From assembly GCA_014377625.1 (NCBI GenBank), contig JACMPG010000098.1:1-38228 (forward strand): 38,228 nucleotides of DNA, read 5' to 3'. Of the stretch, positions 26,302 to 34,705 are shown piece after piece (position 1 is the stretch's first letter; each line of letters opens with the position of its first letter). Both the position numbers and the translations under genes were made by a program. Below the pieces are notes generated by a model. It searched no databases, had not been told where the DNA came from, and was given only the letters and a program-made list of their open reading frames with translations. The DNA comes from Spirosoma sp. Its GTDB lineage: Bacteria > Bacteroidota > Bacteroidia > Cytophagales > Spirosomataceae.

Positions 26302-27261
26302 ATGGTACAGATTGGGCAAAACGTCAGCCACGCAAAGGCATGGCTGGAGAGGGGCAACGTAGTAGGAATACCCACCGAAACGGTTTACGGCCTGGCTGGT
26401 AATGCACTGGATACCAACGCCGTGCTAACCATTTTTCGGGTCAAAAACCGCCCCACGTTCGATCCGCTCATTATCCATACCGATACGCCCGCCAAACTAA
26501 GCCAATTCGTAACCGACTTCCCCCCGGCTGCCCGGCAACTGGCCGATGCATTCTGGCCCGGTCCGCTCACGCTACTACTGCCTAAACAAGCCAGCATTCC
26601 CGATCTGGTTACGGCGGGTCTGCCCACGGTGGCGGTACGCATTCCAAACCACCCGCTTACGCTGCAACTGCTGGCCGAACTCGATTTTCCACTGGCCGCG
26701 CCCAGTGCCAATCCCTTTGGCTACATCAGCCCCACCACCGCCCGGCACGTGGCCGATCAGTTGGGCAACCAGATCCCGTACATCCTGGACGGTGGCCCGG
26801 CGCGGATCGGGCTGGAATCGACTATCGTTGGTTTTGAGGGAGACATGCCCTGCGTCTTCCGGCTTGGTGGGCTGACCCAGGCGCAGATTGAAGCCGTGGT
26901 GGGGCCGGTAACCGTGCAAACTCACTCGACGGACAATCCTGCGGCACCCGGTATGCTCAGCAGCCACTACGCCCCGCGCAAACCGCTTATCCTGTTGAAA
27001 CCCGGCCAGTCTCCGCCCCTCACCAACCCCAACCGGACAGGTATGCTAGCCTTTCGTGAACCGGTTGGTGGTGTTCCTGACGCGCAACAGCGGATACTCT
27101 CGGCCACGGGCGATCTGGACGAAGCCGCCAAAAACCTGTTTGCTTACCTCCGCTGGCTCGACACGCTGGATCTGGATCTGATCTACGCCGAGACCCTGCC
27201 CAACACCGGGCTGGGGGCGGCCATCAACGACCGACTCCGGCGGGCTTCCGTTCAGAAATGA
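26302..27261 (+). CDS. sua5: L-threonylcarbamoyladenylate synthase, Sua5/YwlC type
   Basis: A 319-aa cytoplasmic enzyme that makes threonylcarbamoyl-AMP from Thr, bicarbonate and ATP for the universal t6A37 tRNA modification. YrdC-domain motifs are all present: GIPTETVYGLAGNALD (substrate loop), KNRPTFDPLIIH, WPGPLTLLLPK, VAVRIPNHP, and LAAPSANPFGYISPT with IGLESTIVGF. A C-terminal Sua5 domain follows a linker containing APGMLSSHYAPRKP, so it is the long Sua5 type rather than the short TsaC. The start is set by its position 4 bases after a TAATTTTG box, which would make the mRNA nearly leaderless if that box is the promoter. Confidence 0.93.
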   Translation: MVQIGQNVSHAKAWLERGNVVGIPTETVYGLAGNALDTNAVLTIFRVKNRPTFDPLIIHTDTPAKLSQFVTDFPPAARQLADAFWPGPLTLLLPKQASIPDLVTAGLPTVAVRIPNHPLTLQLLAELDFPLAAPSANPFGYISPTTARHVADQLGNQIPYILDGGPARIGLESTIVGFEGDMPCVFRLGGLTQAQIEAVVGPVTVQTHSTDNPAAPGMLSSHYAPRKPLILLKPGQSPPLTNPNRTGMLAFREPVGGVPDAQQRILSATGDLDEAAKNLFAYLRWLDTLDLDLIYAETLPNTGLGAAINDRLRRASVQK

Positions 27262-27315
27262 GTCGATTTCGTTAACCAACCGGATGCGTACTCTTTCCCA
27301 AATAACGGTAGTTTG

Positions 27316-27323
27316 TATCTTTG
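27316..27323 (+). promoter_or_regulatory. Candidate -7 box for the histidine kinase gene
   Basis: TATCTTTG fits TAnnTTTG and lies 44 bases before the ATG at 27368. GTTAACC (27271-27277) and GGTTAAC (27330-27336) flank it as short inverted repeats. Confidence 0.4.
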
Positions 27324-27367
27324 GCACTCGGTTAACTGCTTCCCTACTCAACACCCTATCGTAGTTT

Positions 27368-29089
27368 ATGAACGCCAACCTTGCCGAAGAATATCCCTTT
27401 CTGAACGACGGCGGGCAGATGGGCGAACTCACCCGCGCGTTTGATTGGGCCGCAACGGCCATTGGGCCACCCAAAAACTGGCCGCAGAGTCTGCGCACTA
27501 TTGTCAGCGTAGTGCTGACGTCCAAATTTCCGATGTTTCTGTGGTGGGGACCGGAGATGATTCAGATTTATAACGACGCCTACCGCCCCAGTCTCGGCAA
27601 TCAGGGTAAACATCCCAACGCATTGGGCCAGCGTGCCAAAGACTGCTGGCCCGAAATCTGGGACGTTATCGGCCCGCTTATTAATCAGGTACAGACCACC
27701 GGCGAAGCCATCTGGAGCGAAAACCAGTTGATTCCTATCTACCGAAATGGCCAGCTTGAAGATGTATACTGGACGTTCAGCTATAGCGCCGTGCGCGTTG
27801 AGTCCGGGCAGGTAGGCGGCATTCTGGTAGTCTGCAACGAAACGACCGACAAGGTACATACCCTTCGTCAACTCAAAGAACACGAACAGCAGCTCGAAAA
27901 GACCAACGAAGACCTGCGCGACAGCATCCGGCAGTTTACGTTCCTGACCGATTTTGTACCGCAGATCGTCTGGGCTACTCAACCGAATGGAGAGGTCGAT
28001 TTTTTCAACCGCCGGTGGTACGAATTCACAGGCCTGTCAGTGGAGCAGTCGCTGGGCGGAGGATGGGGGCAGATCCTCCATCCCGACGATGTTGGCCGAA
28101 CCTGGCAGGTATGGCAAAACTGTCTGGCAACGGGACAGCCCTATGAGATCGAGTACCGTCTGATGCAGCACGACGGGCAGTACAGGTGGTGGCTGGGTTT
28201 GGGCCTGCCCTTTTATGACGCTCCCGGACCAGATGGTGAGCCGAGTGAAATTATGCGCTGGTTTGGCACCTGCACTGATATTCACGACCAGAAAGTCTTC
28301 ACTGCCGATCTGGAGAAACAGGTGACCCAGCGGACCAACGCGCTCCAGATGGCCAACTTCGACCTTCAGCGTTCCAACGAAAACTTAGAGCGGTTTGCCT
28401 ACGTAGCCAGCCACGATTTACAGGAACCCCTGCGCAAGATTCGCTCCTTCGGCGATATTCTCCAGACAAATTATGGCAGTCAGCTGGGCGAGGGAGCCGA
28501 CTTTCTGGAGCGGATGCTGACGGCGGCTGAACGGATGTCAGTGCTGATCAAGGACCTGCTTACGTTCTCGCGCATCCGCACCCAGCGCCAAGCCTTCACA
28601 TCAGTTACCCTGACCAGCGTGGTTGGGGGCGTGCTGGGCGATGTGGAACTGGCCATTCAGGACACCGGCGCGGTCATTGAGGTGGGCGAATTGCCCACCG
28701 TACCCGGCGATGCTCCCCAGCTCGGACAGCTTTTTCAGAATCTGATTGCCAACGCCCTCAAGTTTCAACAGCCCGATCTGCCACCCCGCATCAGCCTGAC
28801 CAGCCAATTGATACCCGCATCTGACTTACCCGAAACGATAAAGCCGAACAGCACGGCCAGTCAGTTTTACGCCATAAGCGTGACTGATAACGGTATTGGT
28901 TTCGACGAAAAACACACCGATCGTATTTTTCAGGTATTCCAGCGCCTGCACGGCCGCAGCCGGTATACAGGTACGGGCATTGGCCTGGCCATTGTGCAGA
29001 AGGTCATCGATAACCATAACGGAGCGGTTCAGGCAACGAGTCAGCCCGGCCAGGGAGCTACGTTTACGGTGTATCTGCCCGCAGAATAG
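27368..29089 (+). CDS. PAS-domain sensor histidine kinase (no membrane span)
   Basis: A 573-aa protein in this order: an N-terminal PAS-like sensor (about 25-165, FPMFLWWGPEMIQIYNDAYR), a second PAS (about 190-310, VPQIVWATQPNGEVDFFNRR with its PAC end FGTCTDIHDQK), a coiled coil (about 310-342), HisKA with phospho-acceptor H349 in FAYVASHDLQEPLRKI, and HATPase_c. The ATPase N box has N462 (FQNLIANALKF), with DNGIGFD (507-513) and GTGIGLAI (535-542). No transmembrane segment or signal peptide is seen, so it is probably cytosolic. No response regulator is adjacent; it is an orphan kinase here. The stop overlaps, on the opposite strand, the restored 3' end of the VOC gene. Confidence 0.92.
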   Translation: MNANLAEEYPFLNDGGQMGELTRAFDWAATAIGPPKNWPQSLRTIVSVVLTSKFPMFLWWGPEMIQIYNDAYRPSLGNQGKHPNALGQRAKDCWPEIWDVIGPLINQVQTTGEAIWSENQLIPIYRNGQLEDVYWTFSYSAVRVESGQVGGILVVCNETTDKVHTLRQLKEHEQQLEKTNEDLRDSIRQFTFLTDFVPQIVWATQPNGEVDFFNRRWYEFTGLSVEQSLGGGWGQILHPDDVGRTWQVWQNCLATGQPYEIEYRLMQHDGQYRWWLGLGLPFYDAPGPDGEPSEIMRWFGTCTDIHDQKVFTADLEKQVTQRTNALQMANFDLQRSNENLERFAYVASHDLQEPLRKIRSFGDILQTNYGSQLGEGADFLERMLTAAERMSVLIKDLLTFSRIRTQRQAFTSVTLTSVVGGVLGDVELAIQDTGAVIEVGELPTVPGDAPQLGQLFQNLIANALKFQQPDLPPRISLTSQLIPASDLPETIKPNSTASQFYAISVTDNGIGFDEKHTDRIFQVFQRLHGRSRYTGTGIGLAIVQKVIDNHNGAVQATSQPGQGATFTVYLPAE

Positions 29090-29470
29090 GCTCAATCAAA
29101 TCCCACAAATTACCGTATAGATCTTTGAAAACGGCGACGGTGCCATAGGGTTCCTCAACAGGTAACCGCGTAAACTCAACTCCTTTTCGGTCATCGCGTG
29201 GTAATCGCGCCAGAAACCATCGGTATGCAAAAACAAAAACACCCGCCCACCGGTCTGGTTACCCACGCGGCTGCGCTGCGTATCGTCATCGGCTTTGGCC
29301 AGTAACAGAGCGCACGCATTGCTGCCCGGCGGGACCACCCGAACCCAGCGTTTAGTATCGCTTAGGCGAGTATCTTCCAGCAGGACAAAATTTAGTTTTT
29401 CGGTATAAAACCGAATTGCATCATCGTAGTCGTCGACCACGAGCGCAATACAGGCCAGGTATTGGTGCAT
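29064..29470 (-). pseudogene. VOC-family (glyoxalase/bleomycin-resistance) protein, frameshifted
   Basis: From ATG 29468-29470 the frame gives IALVVDDYDDAIRFYTEKLN, a clear VOC half-domain. After HAMTEKE it turns into non-family residues and stops at 29096 (124 aa). A one-base shift at the GG of 29182-29183 (plus-strand CC) restores GVEFTRLPVEEPYGTVAVF and then KDLYGNLWDLIEP, the family's canonical last strand. The stop is then TAA at 29064-29066, about 135 aa. The restored end overlaps the histidine kinase 3' end by 26 bp. Whether this is a real one-base deletion or a homopolymer sequencing error cannot be told here. It starts 8 bases after the ceramidase-like stop, so the two are probably one transcript. 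Confidence 0.85.
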
Positions 29471-29478
29471 AGTCGCGC

Positions 29479-30840
29479 CTATTTGTCAATTTTCCCCAGT
29501 AGCCCGGTCATCATTTCCTTAAAATAGTCGCCGTTGTAGGGGCCAAACCAGTTCATGTCGCGGGTTTCGTAGGTAGCGCGGTCGTAGTAGCGGTCGGGCG
29601 TGATGTAGCCAATGTAGCCGCCATCGAAGCTGGTAATCATCAGGTTAAGACTATCACGCCGGGCCACGGGTTGTAGTTCGACGGAGAGCTCGCCGGAAAA
29701 GTCGCAGGGGGTGCCGAGCAGGGCAGTTTTTCCAATGCGTAACGCTTTCAGGTCGGACGGGTAGTCACCGTAGAGGAGGTAAAACAGGTAAGGCCGCACG
29801 CGCCAGTTGCCAATAATGCGCGGGTGCGGCTCGCGCAGACCCAACGGCAGTGTCAGCAACATAAGTGTACTGTCGGTGCGGGGCTGAATGGTTGGCACAG
29901 TCTGTTCAATGCGCAGGGCCAGCGCACCGGCGTAGTTTCTGATCTCCTGAAAGTCGGTGTTTCCCTTCGCTACAGGAGCTGTGCTACCCACCGGCCCGGC
30001 CAGAAACAGCGCGAACGTAGCGGCTTTTTTCTCCAACCGATCTACCAGCGACCCCGGATAGTCACGGCTGAGGTAGTTGCCGTTGTCGCCCTCAAACAGC
30101 GTAGCATGACCCGAAAACGACGTAAGCAGGGCCGACGTACCGTCTTCTTTCACCAATTTCAGTAGTCGCACGGCTCCATCGAGTGGTCCGGTAGGACCGG
30201 ACGAGCCGATGCGATTTCTGATCAAATCAATGGCATCGGTTTGTCCGTAGCCAATCTGCACCGGGGCCATATTGGTCTGCGCTTCGCGAATAGCCCGCAG
30301 AATACCGTCGGTAATTCGGGTAACAATAGCTTCCTCGTACTCACCTGCAATAAGCGAACCCACCAGCCCCGGTGCCCAGCCGCCCGCGCTGTTGTGCGAA
30401 TGAATGGCCCCTATGTACATATTAGCCCACGTCAGCCCCACCTCCGGTAATCTTTTTTTGAGTTGTTCTACTACCGTCGGGGGCGTAATGAGCAGGTCGA
30501 GGGCAACTACGGCCACGCGGGTACTGCCATTGTCGAGCATAACTACCCGCGCGTAGAGCGAATCGCTGACCACCCGCCACTTTTTGCCGCGTCGTTCGCC
30601 ATAGCCGCCAGTAGCCGTAGGGTGATCGGGGGTGATGTTCGCTTTGGCCCAGCCCGCCCGCAGCGGTGTTGTGGCGGGCGGGGGTGAGGACAACTCCGTT
30701 AGTCTTTGTTTGGTTTGCCGGTAGTAATCCATTTCCCGGTAGGGCGTGTCATCCACCGGTGCCAGACCAACGGCCAGAATCAAAATCACCAGTCCTACCA
30801 GGCCAAGTAGTACATAAAGCAGAATACGCAGAAATTTCAT
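29479..30840 (-). CDS. Neutral/alkaline non-lysosomal ceramidase-like hydrolase
   Basis: A 453-aa protein from the ATG at 30840; upstream in-frame codons give a non-signal-like extension overlapping the terminator. Residues about 4-28 form one membrane anchor (FLRILLYVLLGLVGLVILIL). The ceramidase-family N-terminal domain follows: LRAGWAKANITPDHPTATGG, VVALDLLITPP, and the metal-site stretch IGAIHSHNSAGGW (family: THTHSGPGG). A second His is in TSFSGHATLFE. The usual nucleophile loop (GDVSPN in known enzymes) appears as AGPVGSTAPV, so a Ser is present but the context differs. A membrane-anchored, periplasm-facing hydrolase is likely; ceramide as substrate is not certain. Confidence 0.82.
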   Translation of the reverse strand: MKFLRILLYVLLGLVGLVILILAVGLAPVDDTPYREMDYYRQTKQRLTELSSPPPATTPLRAGWAKANITPDHPTATGGYGERRGKKWRVVSDSLYARVVMLDNGSTRVAVVALDLLITPPTVVEQLKKRLPEVGLTWANMYIGAIHSHNSAGGWAPGLVGSLIAGEYEEAIVTRITDGILRAIREAQTNMAPVQIGYGQTDAIDLIRNRIGSSGPTGPLDGAVRLLKLVKEDGTSALLTSFSGHATLFEGDNGNYLSRDYPGSLVDRLEKKAATFALFLAGPVGSTAPVAKGNTDFQEIRNYAGALALRIEQTVPTIQPRTDSTLMLLTLPLGLREPHPRIIGNWRVRPYLFYLLYGDYPSDLKALRIGKTALLGTPCDFSGELSVELQPVARRDSLNLMITSFDGGYIGYITPDRYYDRATYETRDMNWFGPYNGDYFKEMMTGLLGKIDK

Positions 30841-30900
30841 AGAGAGATTGACGGGTAACCGGACTGCAAAGAACGAAAAACCCGGCGTCAATGCATCAAA

Positions 30901-30931
30901 AAAAGGCATCGGAGAAACTCCGGTGCCTTTT
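30901..30931 (-). terminator. Strong terminator after the ferritin-like gene pair
   Basis: Read on the minus strand, AAAAGGCACCGGAG pairs with CTCCGATGCCTTTT (14 bp with one G-T wobble, 3-nt loop) and runs on into more Ts. It lies about 100 bases past the stop at 31031. An imperfect G-rich/C-rich hairpin sits between them (about 30988-31020). Confidence 0.8.
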
Positions 30932-31030
30932 CGGTATTCTACCGGTTGCCCGGCTCCTCAAACTAACTTCCCTATTACTGTCTTTAAAGGGGTAAAGGGG
31001 TAGGTACTACACCTTACACCCATTTACCTT

Positions 31031-31789
31031 CTATGCGATGTACGTTCCGGCAATGGCCAGCACCTGTGCTTTGGTGAGTGGTTCGTCGAAGGCTTCGGCT
31101 ACTGCCGCTGCCGACTTACCCGTCAGGGCCACCAGATCAATTGTTGCCTGCATCGTGGCTTCTTCGCCTGCATAGACCGCAGCCGGGGCATTACCCGCTG
31201 TACCGATCCAGCCTTTGGCTCCGTTCATTCGCCGAATCTGTGCTGCGTGCCGGGCCTCTACAGAGTGAATCTGCAGGGCTACCTGTAGGATACTTTTATC
31301 GTTAATAAGTGAACCAGCCTGTCCTTTGTAGGCCCGAACGCCGGTATCTTCGAGCGCCTGCGCCAGGCCCAGAAATTTCTGGTACGTGCTGAACGAGTCG
31401 CCAAATTTGAAAGTTGGCTTAGCCACTGCAGCGGCTCCGAGCGCACCTCTAAGCAAAACCACGTGAGCCACTTCATGCTTGCTGATCTGCGCAATTACAG
31501 TGCGGTCAGCTGCCGGAATCAGATTAGCCGTGTTCAGGGCCAACCGGTAGTATTCGTCTTCGAGGTATTCGAGCGTAAGCGCGAAGTTCAGCACGTCAAC
31601 CGCAGCCTGAGAAGGGCCAGCCTGGGCAAATGCCTGATTAGCCGTAGCGGCAAACAGGGTGGGTACGGCGGCTGCGGTCAGGGCTTTCTGGCCAAACTTA
31701 ATCAGGTTGCGCCGTGAGTAGAAGCTATACTTGTCTGCCGCTTCGACATCAAGTTCTTCGATTTTCGAGATTATATTAAGGAGATTCAT
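31031..31789 (-). CDS. Tat-exported ferritin-like domain protein (second of tandem pair)
   Basis: A 252-aa protein. The N-terminus has a twin-arginine-like signal, SRRNLIKFGQKAL, followed by a hydrophobic stretch ending ANQAFAQ. The mature part is a four-helix ferritin-like (Ferritin_2) domain with metal-ligand patterns LEYLEDEYYRLAL, KHEVAH (ExxH) and VEARHAAQIRRM (ExxH). A diiron-type site in the periplasm is probable, perhaps for iron or peroxide handling; the exact role is unknown. It starts 15 bases after the stop of its paralogue and shares a terminator, so the two form an operon. Confidence 0.88.
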   Translation of the reverse strand: MNLLNIISKIEELDVEAADKYSFYSRRNLIKFGQKALTAAAVPTLFAATANQAFAQAGPSQAAVDVLNFALTLEYLEDEYYRLALNTANLIPAADRTVIAQISKHEVAHVVLLRGALGAAAVAKPTFKFGDSFSTYQKFLGLAQALEDTGVRAYKGQAGSLINDKSILQVALQIHSVEARHAAQIRRMNGAKGWIGTAGNAPAAVYAGEEATMQATIDLVALTGKSAAAVAEAFDEPLTKAQVLAIAGTYIA

Positions 31790-31804
31790 CGTGTTGAGTG
31801 GGGG

Positions 31805-32533
31805 TTAAACAGTTGGCAGGTTAGCTCCGCTAATGGTGTTCCTGACAAATGGCTGCGCGGCTGGCAGTACCTGAACAGGCTTGCGGACAACGTCGAGTCC
31901 GTTGGCGGGCGTTACCACGTCATCTCCGGCGAAATCAGCTGATTTTGGGTTGAGCAGATCGCGAATAACGGCCGCATGACGGGCTTCGACCGAGACAATC
32001 TTACCGGCCAGCAACAGGAGGTTAACGTCTTTGAGCAGGTTGCCCGCGCCGTTGTACGCCGATACGCCGAGGTCTTCAAACGTTTTAGCCGTGTTCAGTA
32101 CGCTGGTCCGGTCAGCAAAATTGATCGCGCTAAAATTAGGCGTCAGGTCAGCAATCCGGTTGGCGGCTGGAATAGCCGCTTTGAAAAACTCGCGGTGAAT
32201 AATTTCGTGATCGCGAATGTCCGTCAGGATAGTACGCTCAGCATCTGACATGCCACCGTAGGGCGTGGTCATCACCTGCGTATAAAAGGCAGCTTCGAGC
32301 TGTTCGAGTGCGTAGGCATAGTTCAGAATCCCGATATCGCCCGAACCCAGATCAACCATAGTTGGCGAAGGGGAGACGGTGATAGGGTTTTCTTCGTTTT
32401 TGCACGCGGCAAGGAGCGCACTACCGGCCACAAACGCGCCAGAGTAGCGCAAAAAGAGCCGACGGCCAACGGCAACGGGTTCCAATCCGCCCGGCAACGT
32501 TGTTAATCCGGGTTGTTTTTCGGGGTTGTTCAT
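31805..32533 (-). CDS. Tat-type lipoprotein ferritin-like domain protein (first of tandem pair)
   Basis: A 242-aa protein. VGRRLFLRYSGAFVAGSALL is a twin-arginine-like signal running into a lipobox LLAAC (Cys about 44), so the protein is probably a Tat-exported lipoprotein. The ferritin-like domain shows LEQLEAAFYTQVM, DHEIIHREFF (ExxH) and VEARHAAVIRDLL (ExxH). It is clearly related to the downstream 252-aa protein, which has no lipobox, suggesting a membrane-bound plus soluble heteromeric or layered pair. The 285 bases upstream (32534-32818) hold the promoter region for this operon and for the divergent GH39 gene; no box could be named there. Confidence 0.88.
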   Translation of the reverse strand: MNNPEKQPGLTTLPGGLEPVAVGRRLFLRYSGAFVAGSALLAACKNEENPITVSPSPTMVDLGSGDIGILNYAYALEQLEAAFYTQVMTTPYGGMSDAERTILTDIRDHEIIHREFFKAAIPAANRIADLTPNFSAINFADRTSVLNTAKTFEDLGVSAYNGAGNLLKDVNLLLLAGKIVSVEARHAAVIRDLLNPKSADFAGDDVVTPANGLDVVRKPVQVLPAAQPFVRNTISGANLPTV

Positions 32534-32818
32534 ACTGAGTAAGAGAAAAATTGTGTCTTGAATGCGGGCTTCCGTTGCCCGTATTCCCTCTTATCTACGA
32601 ACAGAGCAACCGTCTGGATTTATAATTTCTTGTTTTCGGAATTGATGCGTCTTTTCCTGCCCCGTTCAGTTTCTGCGGCCTGATGATTGTGGTTGTGCTG
32701 CCATAGACACTGAGCTTGCCCGACGAAGCCCGGTAGCAAACCGGCAAAATCGGGTCCGAATAGCCAAAAAATGCCTGAACACGTCATTATTTCTTGATAA
32801 CATCTGGCTTCTACGACT

Positions 32819-34525
32819 ATGTACATAACCAGAACGATGACTGCCAAATCTGTTTACATTTGGGTTTTTTGCTGTTTGCTGACTATTATTGGTCAGGCGC
32901 AACCCGCCGACAAACCCATTGCCATATCCGTTGATCTACACAAGGAAACGGGACCCCTGCGGCCTATCTGGGCGTGGTTTGGCTACGATGAGCCGAACTA
33001 TACCTATATGAAAGACGGCAAAAAGCTGCTGACCGAACTGGCCAAAGCAAACGCGGTCCCCGTCTACGTGCGGGCGCACAGCCTGCTCGTGACGGGCGAT
33101 GGCAAGGCCGCGCTCAAGTGGGGATCGACCAACGCCTATACCGAAGACGCCACCGGCAAACCCATTTACGACTGGACGATTATCGACCAGATTTTCGATA
33201 CGTACGTTAAACGGGGAATGAAGCCGATGGCGCAGATTGGGTTCATGCCCGAAGCCCTCTCCACCCATCCCGAACCCTACCGCCATAACTGGCAGCCCGA
33301 CAACAAATACGGCGGCATTTTCACGGGCTGGGCTTATCCACCAAACAACTACCAGAAATGGAGCGAACTGGTGTACCAATGGGTGCGGCACTCGGTGGCC
33401 CGTTACGGCCAAAAGGAAGTAGAAAGCTGGTACTGGGAACTCTGGAACGAACCCAACATCGACTACTGGAAGGGAACCACCGACGAATACATCAAACTCT
33501 ACGACTATACCGCCGACGCCGTGAAACGCGCCCTGCCCACCGCCCGTATGGGTGGCCCTGAAGTGACTGGCCCTGCCTGGGATAAATCCGAGACATTCAT
33601 GCGGGCGTTTCTGGACCATGTCGTAAGTGGCAAAAACGCTGTGACGGGCCAGACCGGTACCCCCCTCGATTTCATTACGTTTCACGCCAAGGGCGAACCC
33701 AAACTTGTAAATGGGGCGATACAGATGAACATGGGCAGGCAGTTCCGCGACATTGACCGGGGCTTCGAAATCGTGGCGTCGTACCCGTCGCTGCGGCAGT
33801 TACCGATTGTCATTGGCGAGTCAGATCCGGAAGGCTGCGCGGCCTGTTCGGAAGATTTTCACCCGCAAAATGCTTACCGCAACGGCACAGTCTACTCAAG
33901 CTACACGGCAGCTTCGTTCGCCCGTAAGTCAGACCTGGCATCGGCCCGGAGCGTTAACCTGCTGGGTGCCGTGACGTGGGCGTTTGAATTCGAGGATCAG
34001 CCGTGGTTTCGGGGATTTCGTGACCTGGCCACCAACGGCGTCGACAAGCCGGTGCTGAACGTATTCCGTATGTTCGGAATGATGGCTGGCAACCGGGTAA
34101 CGACTACCGGCGGTTCGGGCTATAACGCGGCCCAAATCCGCGACAACAGCGTCCGGCAGCAACCTGACGTCAACGCGCTGGCGTCCACAAGCGCTAAATC
34201 AGCGGCCATCATGGTCTGGAATTACCACGATGACAACCTCCCCGCCCCCGACGCACCCGTTGCCGTAACGATCAGCGGTTTGCCGGGCCGGGTGGTAAAA
34301 TTGGTGCATTATCGCATCGACAAGGGGCACAGCAACGCCTACGAAGTCTGGAAAAACATGGGGTCGCCCCAAACGCCCACTCCCGCTCAAGTTGCCGAAC
34401 TCGAACGCGCCGGGCAGTTACAGATGCTGGGTAAGCCAGAGTCGGTATCTGTCAGGAATGGCCAGGCGATGGTTAATTTTCCACTACCCCGTCAGGGCGT
34501 ATCGCTGCTCAAACTGACGTGGTAA
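32819..34525 (+). CDS. Secreted GH39-like glycoside hydrolase
   Basis: A 568-aa protein with an N-terminal signal peptide (SVYIWVFCCLLTIIGQAQ). An ATG at 32837 is an alternative start. The clan GH-A barrel is recognised by WYWELWNEPN, where E211 is the proposed acid/base. The proposed nucleophile is E334 in PIVIGESDPEGC. A C-terminal beta-sandwich (from about 440, ASTSAKSAAIMVWNYHDDN) is as expected for GH39 beta-xylosidases. Likely substrates are xylo-oligosaccharides or related glycosides; specificity is inferred. It complements the GH43 enzyme at 2515, though they are 30 kb apart. The two ferritin-like genes are divergent. Confidence 0.88.
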   Translation: MYITRTMTAKSVYIWVFCCLLTIIGQAQPADKPIAISVDLHKETGPLRPIWAWFGYDEPNYTYMKDGKKLLTELAKANAVPVYVRAHSLLVTGDGKAALKWGSTNAYTEDATGKPIYDWTIIDQIFDTYVKRGMKPMAQIGFMPEALSTHPEPYRHNWQPDNKYGGIFTGWAYPPNNYQKWSELVYQWVRHSVARYGQKEVESWYWELWNEPNIDYWKGTTDEYIKLYDYTADAVKRALPTARMGGPEVTGPAWDKSETFMRAFLDHVVSGKNAVTGQTGTPLDFITFHAKGEPKLVNGAIQMNMGRQFRDIDRGFEIVASYPSLRQLPIVIGESDPEGCAACSEDFHPQNAYRNGTVYSSYTAASFARKSDLASARSVNLLGAVTWAFEFEDQPWFRGFRDLATNGVDKPVLNVFRMFGMMAGNRVTTTGGSGYNAAQIRDNSVRQQPDVNALASTSAKSAAIMVWNYHDDNLPAPDAPVAVTISGLPGRVVKLVHYRIDKGHSNAYEVWKNMGSPQTPTPAQVAELERAGQLQMLGKPESVSVRNGQAMVNFPLPRQGVSLLKLTW

Positions 34526-34580
34526 CGCAAGGCCAGAAACTACAGTCGGCCCAACACTGACCGCTAAGCCGGTTTGGCCC

Positions 34581-34588
34581 TATCTTTG
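34581..34588 (+). promoter_or_regulatory. Candidate -7 box for thrA
   Basis: TATCTTTG fits TAnnTTTG and lies 117 bases before the thrA ATG, leaving a leader of about 110 nt. No convincing -33 element was seen. Confidence 0.4.
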
Positions 34589-34624
34589 CCCTTACGATTA
34601 CATTCATTAACCGCCCCGACAAAC

Positions 34625-34696
34625 GTGAAGACCGGCTCATTCCGGCAGGTTATTCATCATTCATCATTTATAATCGTACCGGCGACCCGGTCATAA
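34625..34696 (+). other. Possible thrA leader ORF (GTG start, 23 codons)
   Basis: GTG at 34625 opens a 23-codon frame (VKTGSFRQVIHHSSFIIVP, then ATRS) ending in TAA 34694-34696, 9 bases before the thrA ATG and in the same frame. Its Ile/Thr content is modest and no attenuator hairpin was found, so a regulatory leader peptide is only a possibility. Confidence 0.25.
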
Positions 34697-34705
34697 TTCC
34701 CTTCA

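Noticed and set aside
32534-32818. Small frames in the ferritin/GH39 intergenic region
   Set aside because: Frames of 75-78 codons overlap the GH39 start and show no topology or motif; treated as non-coding.
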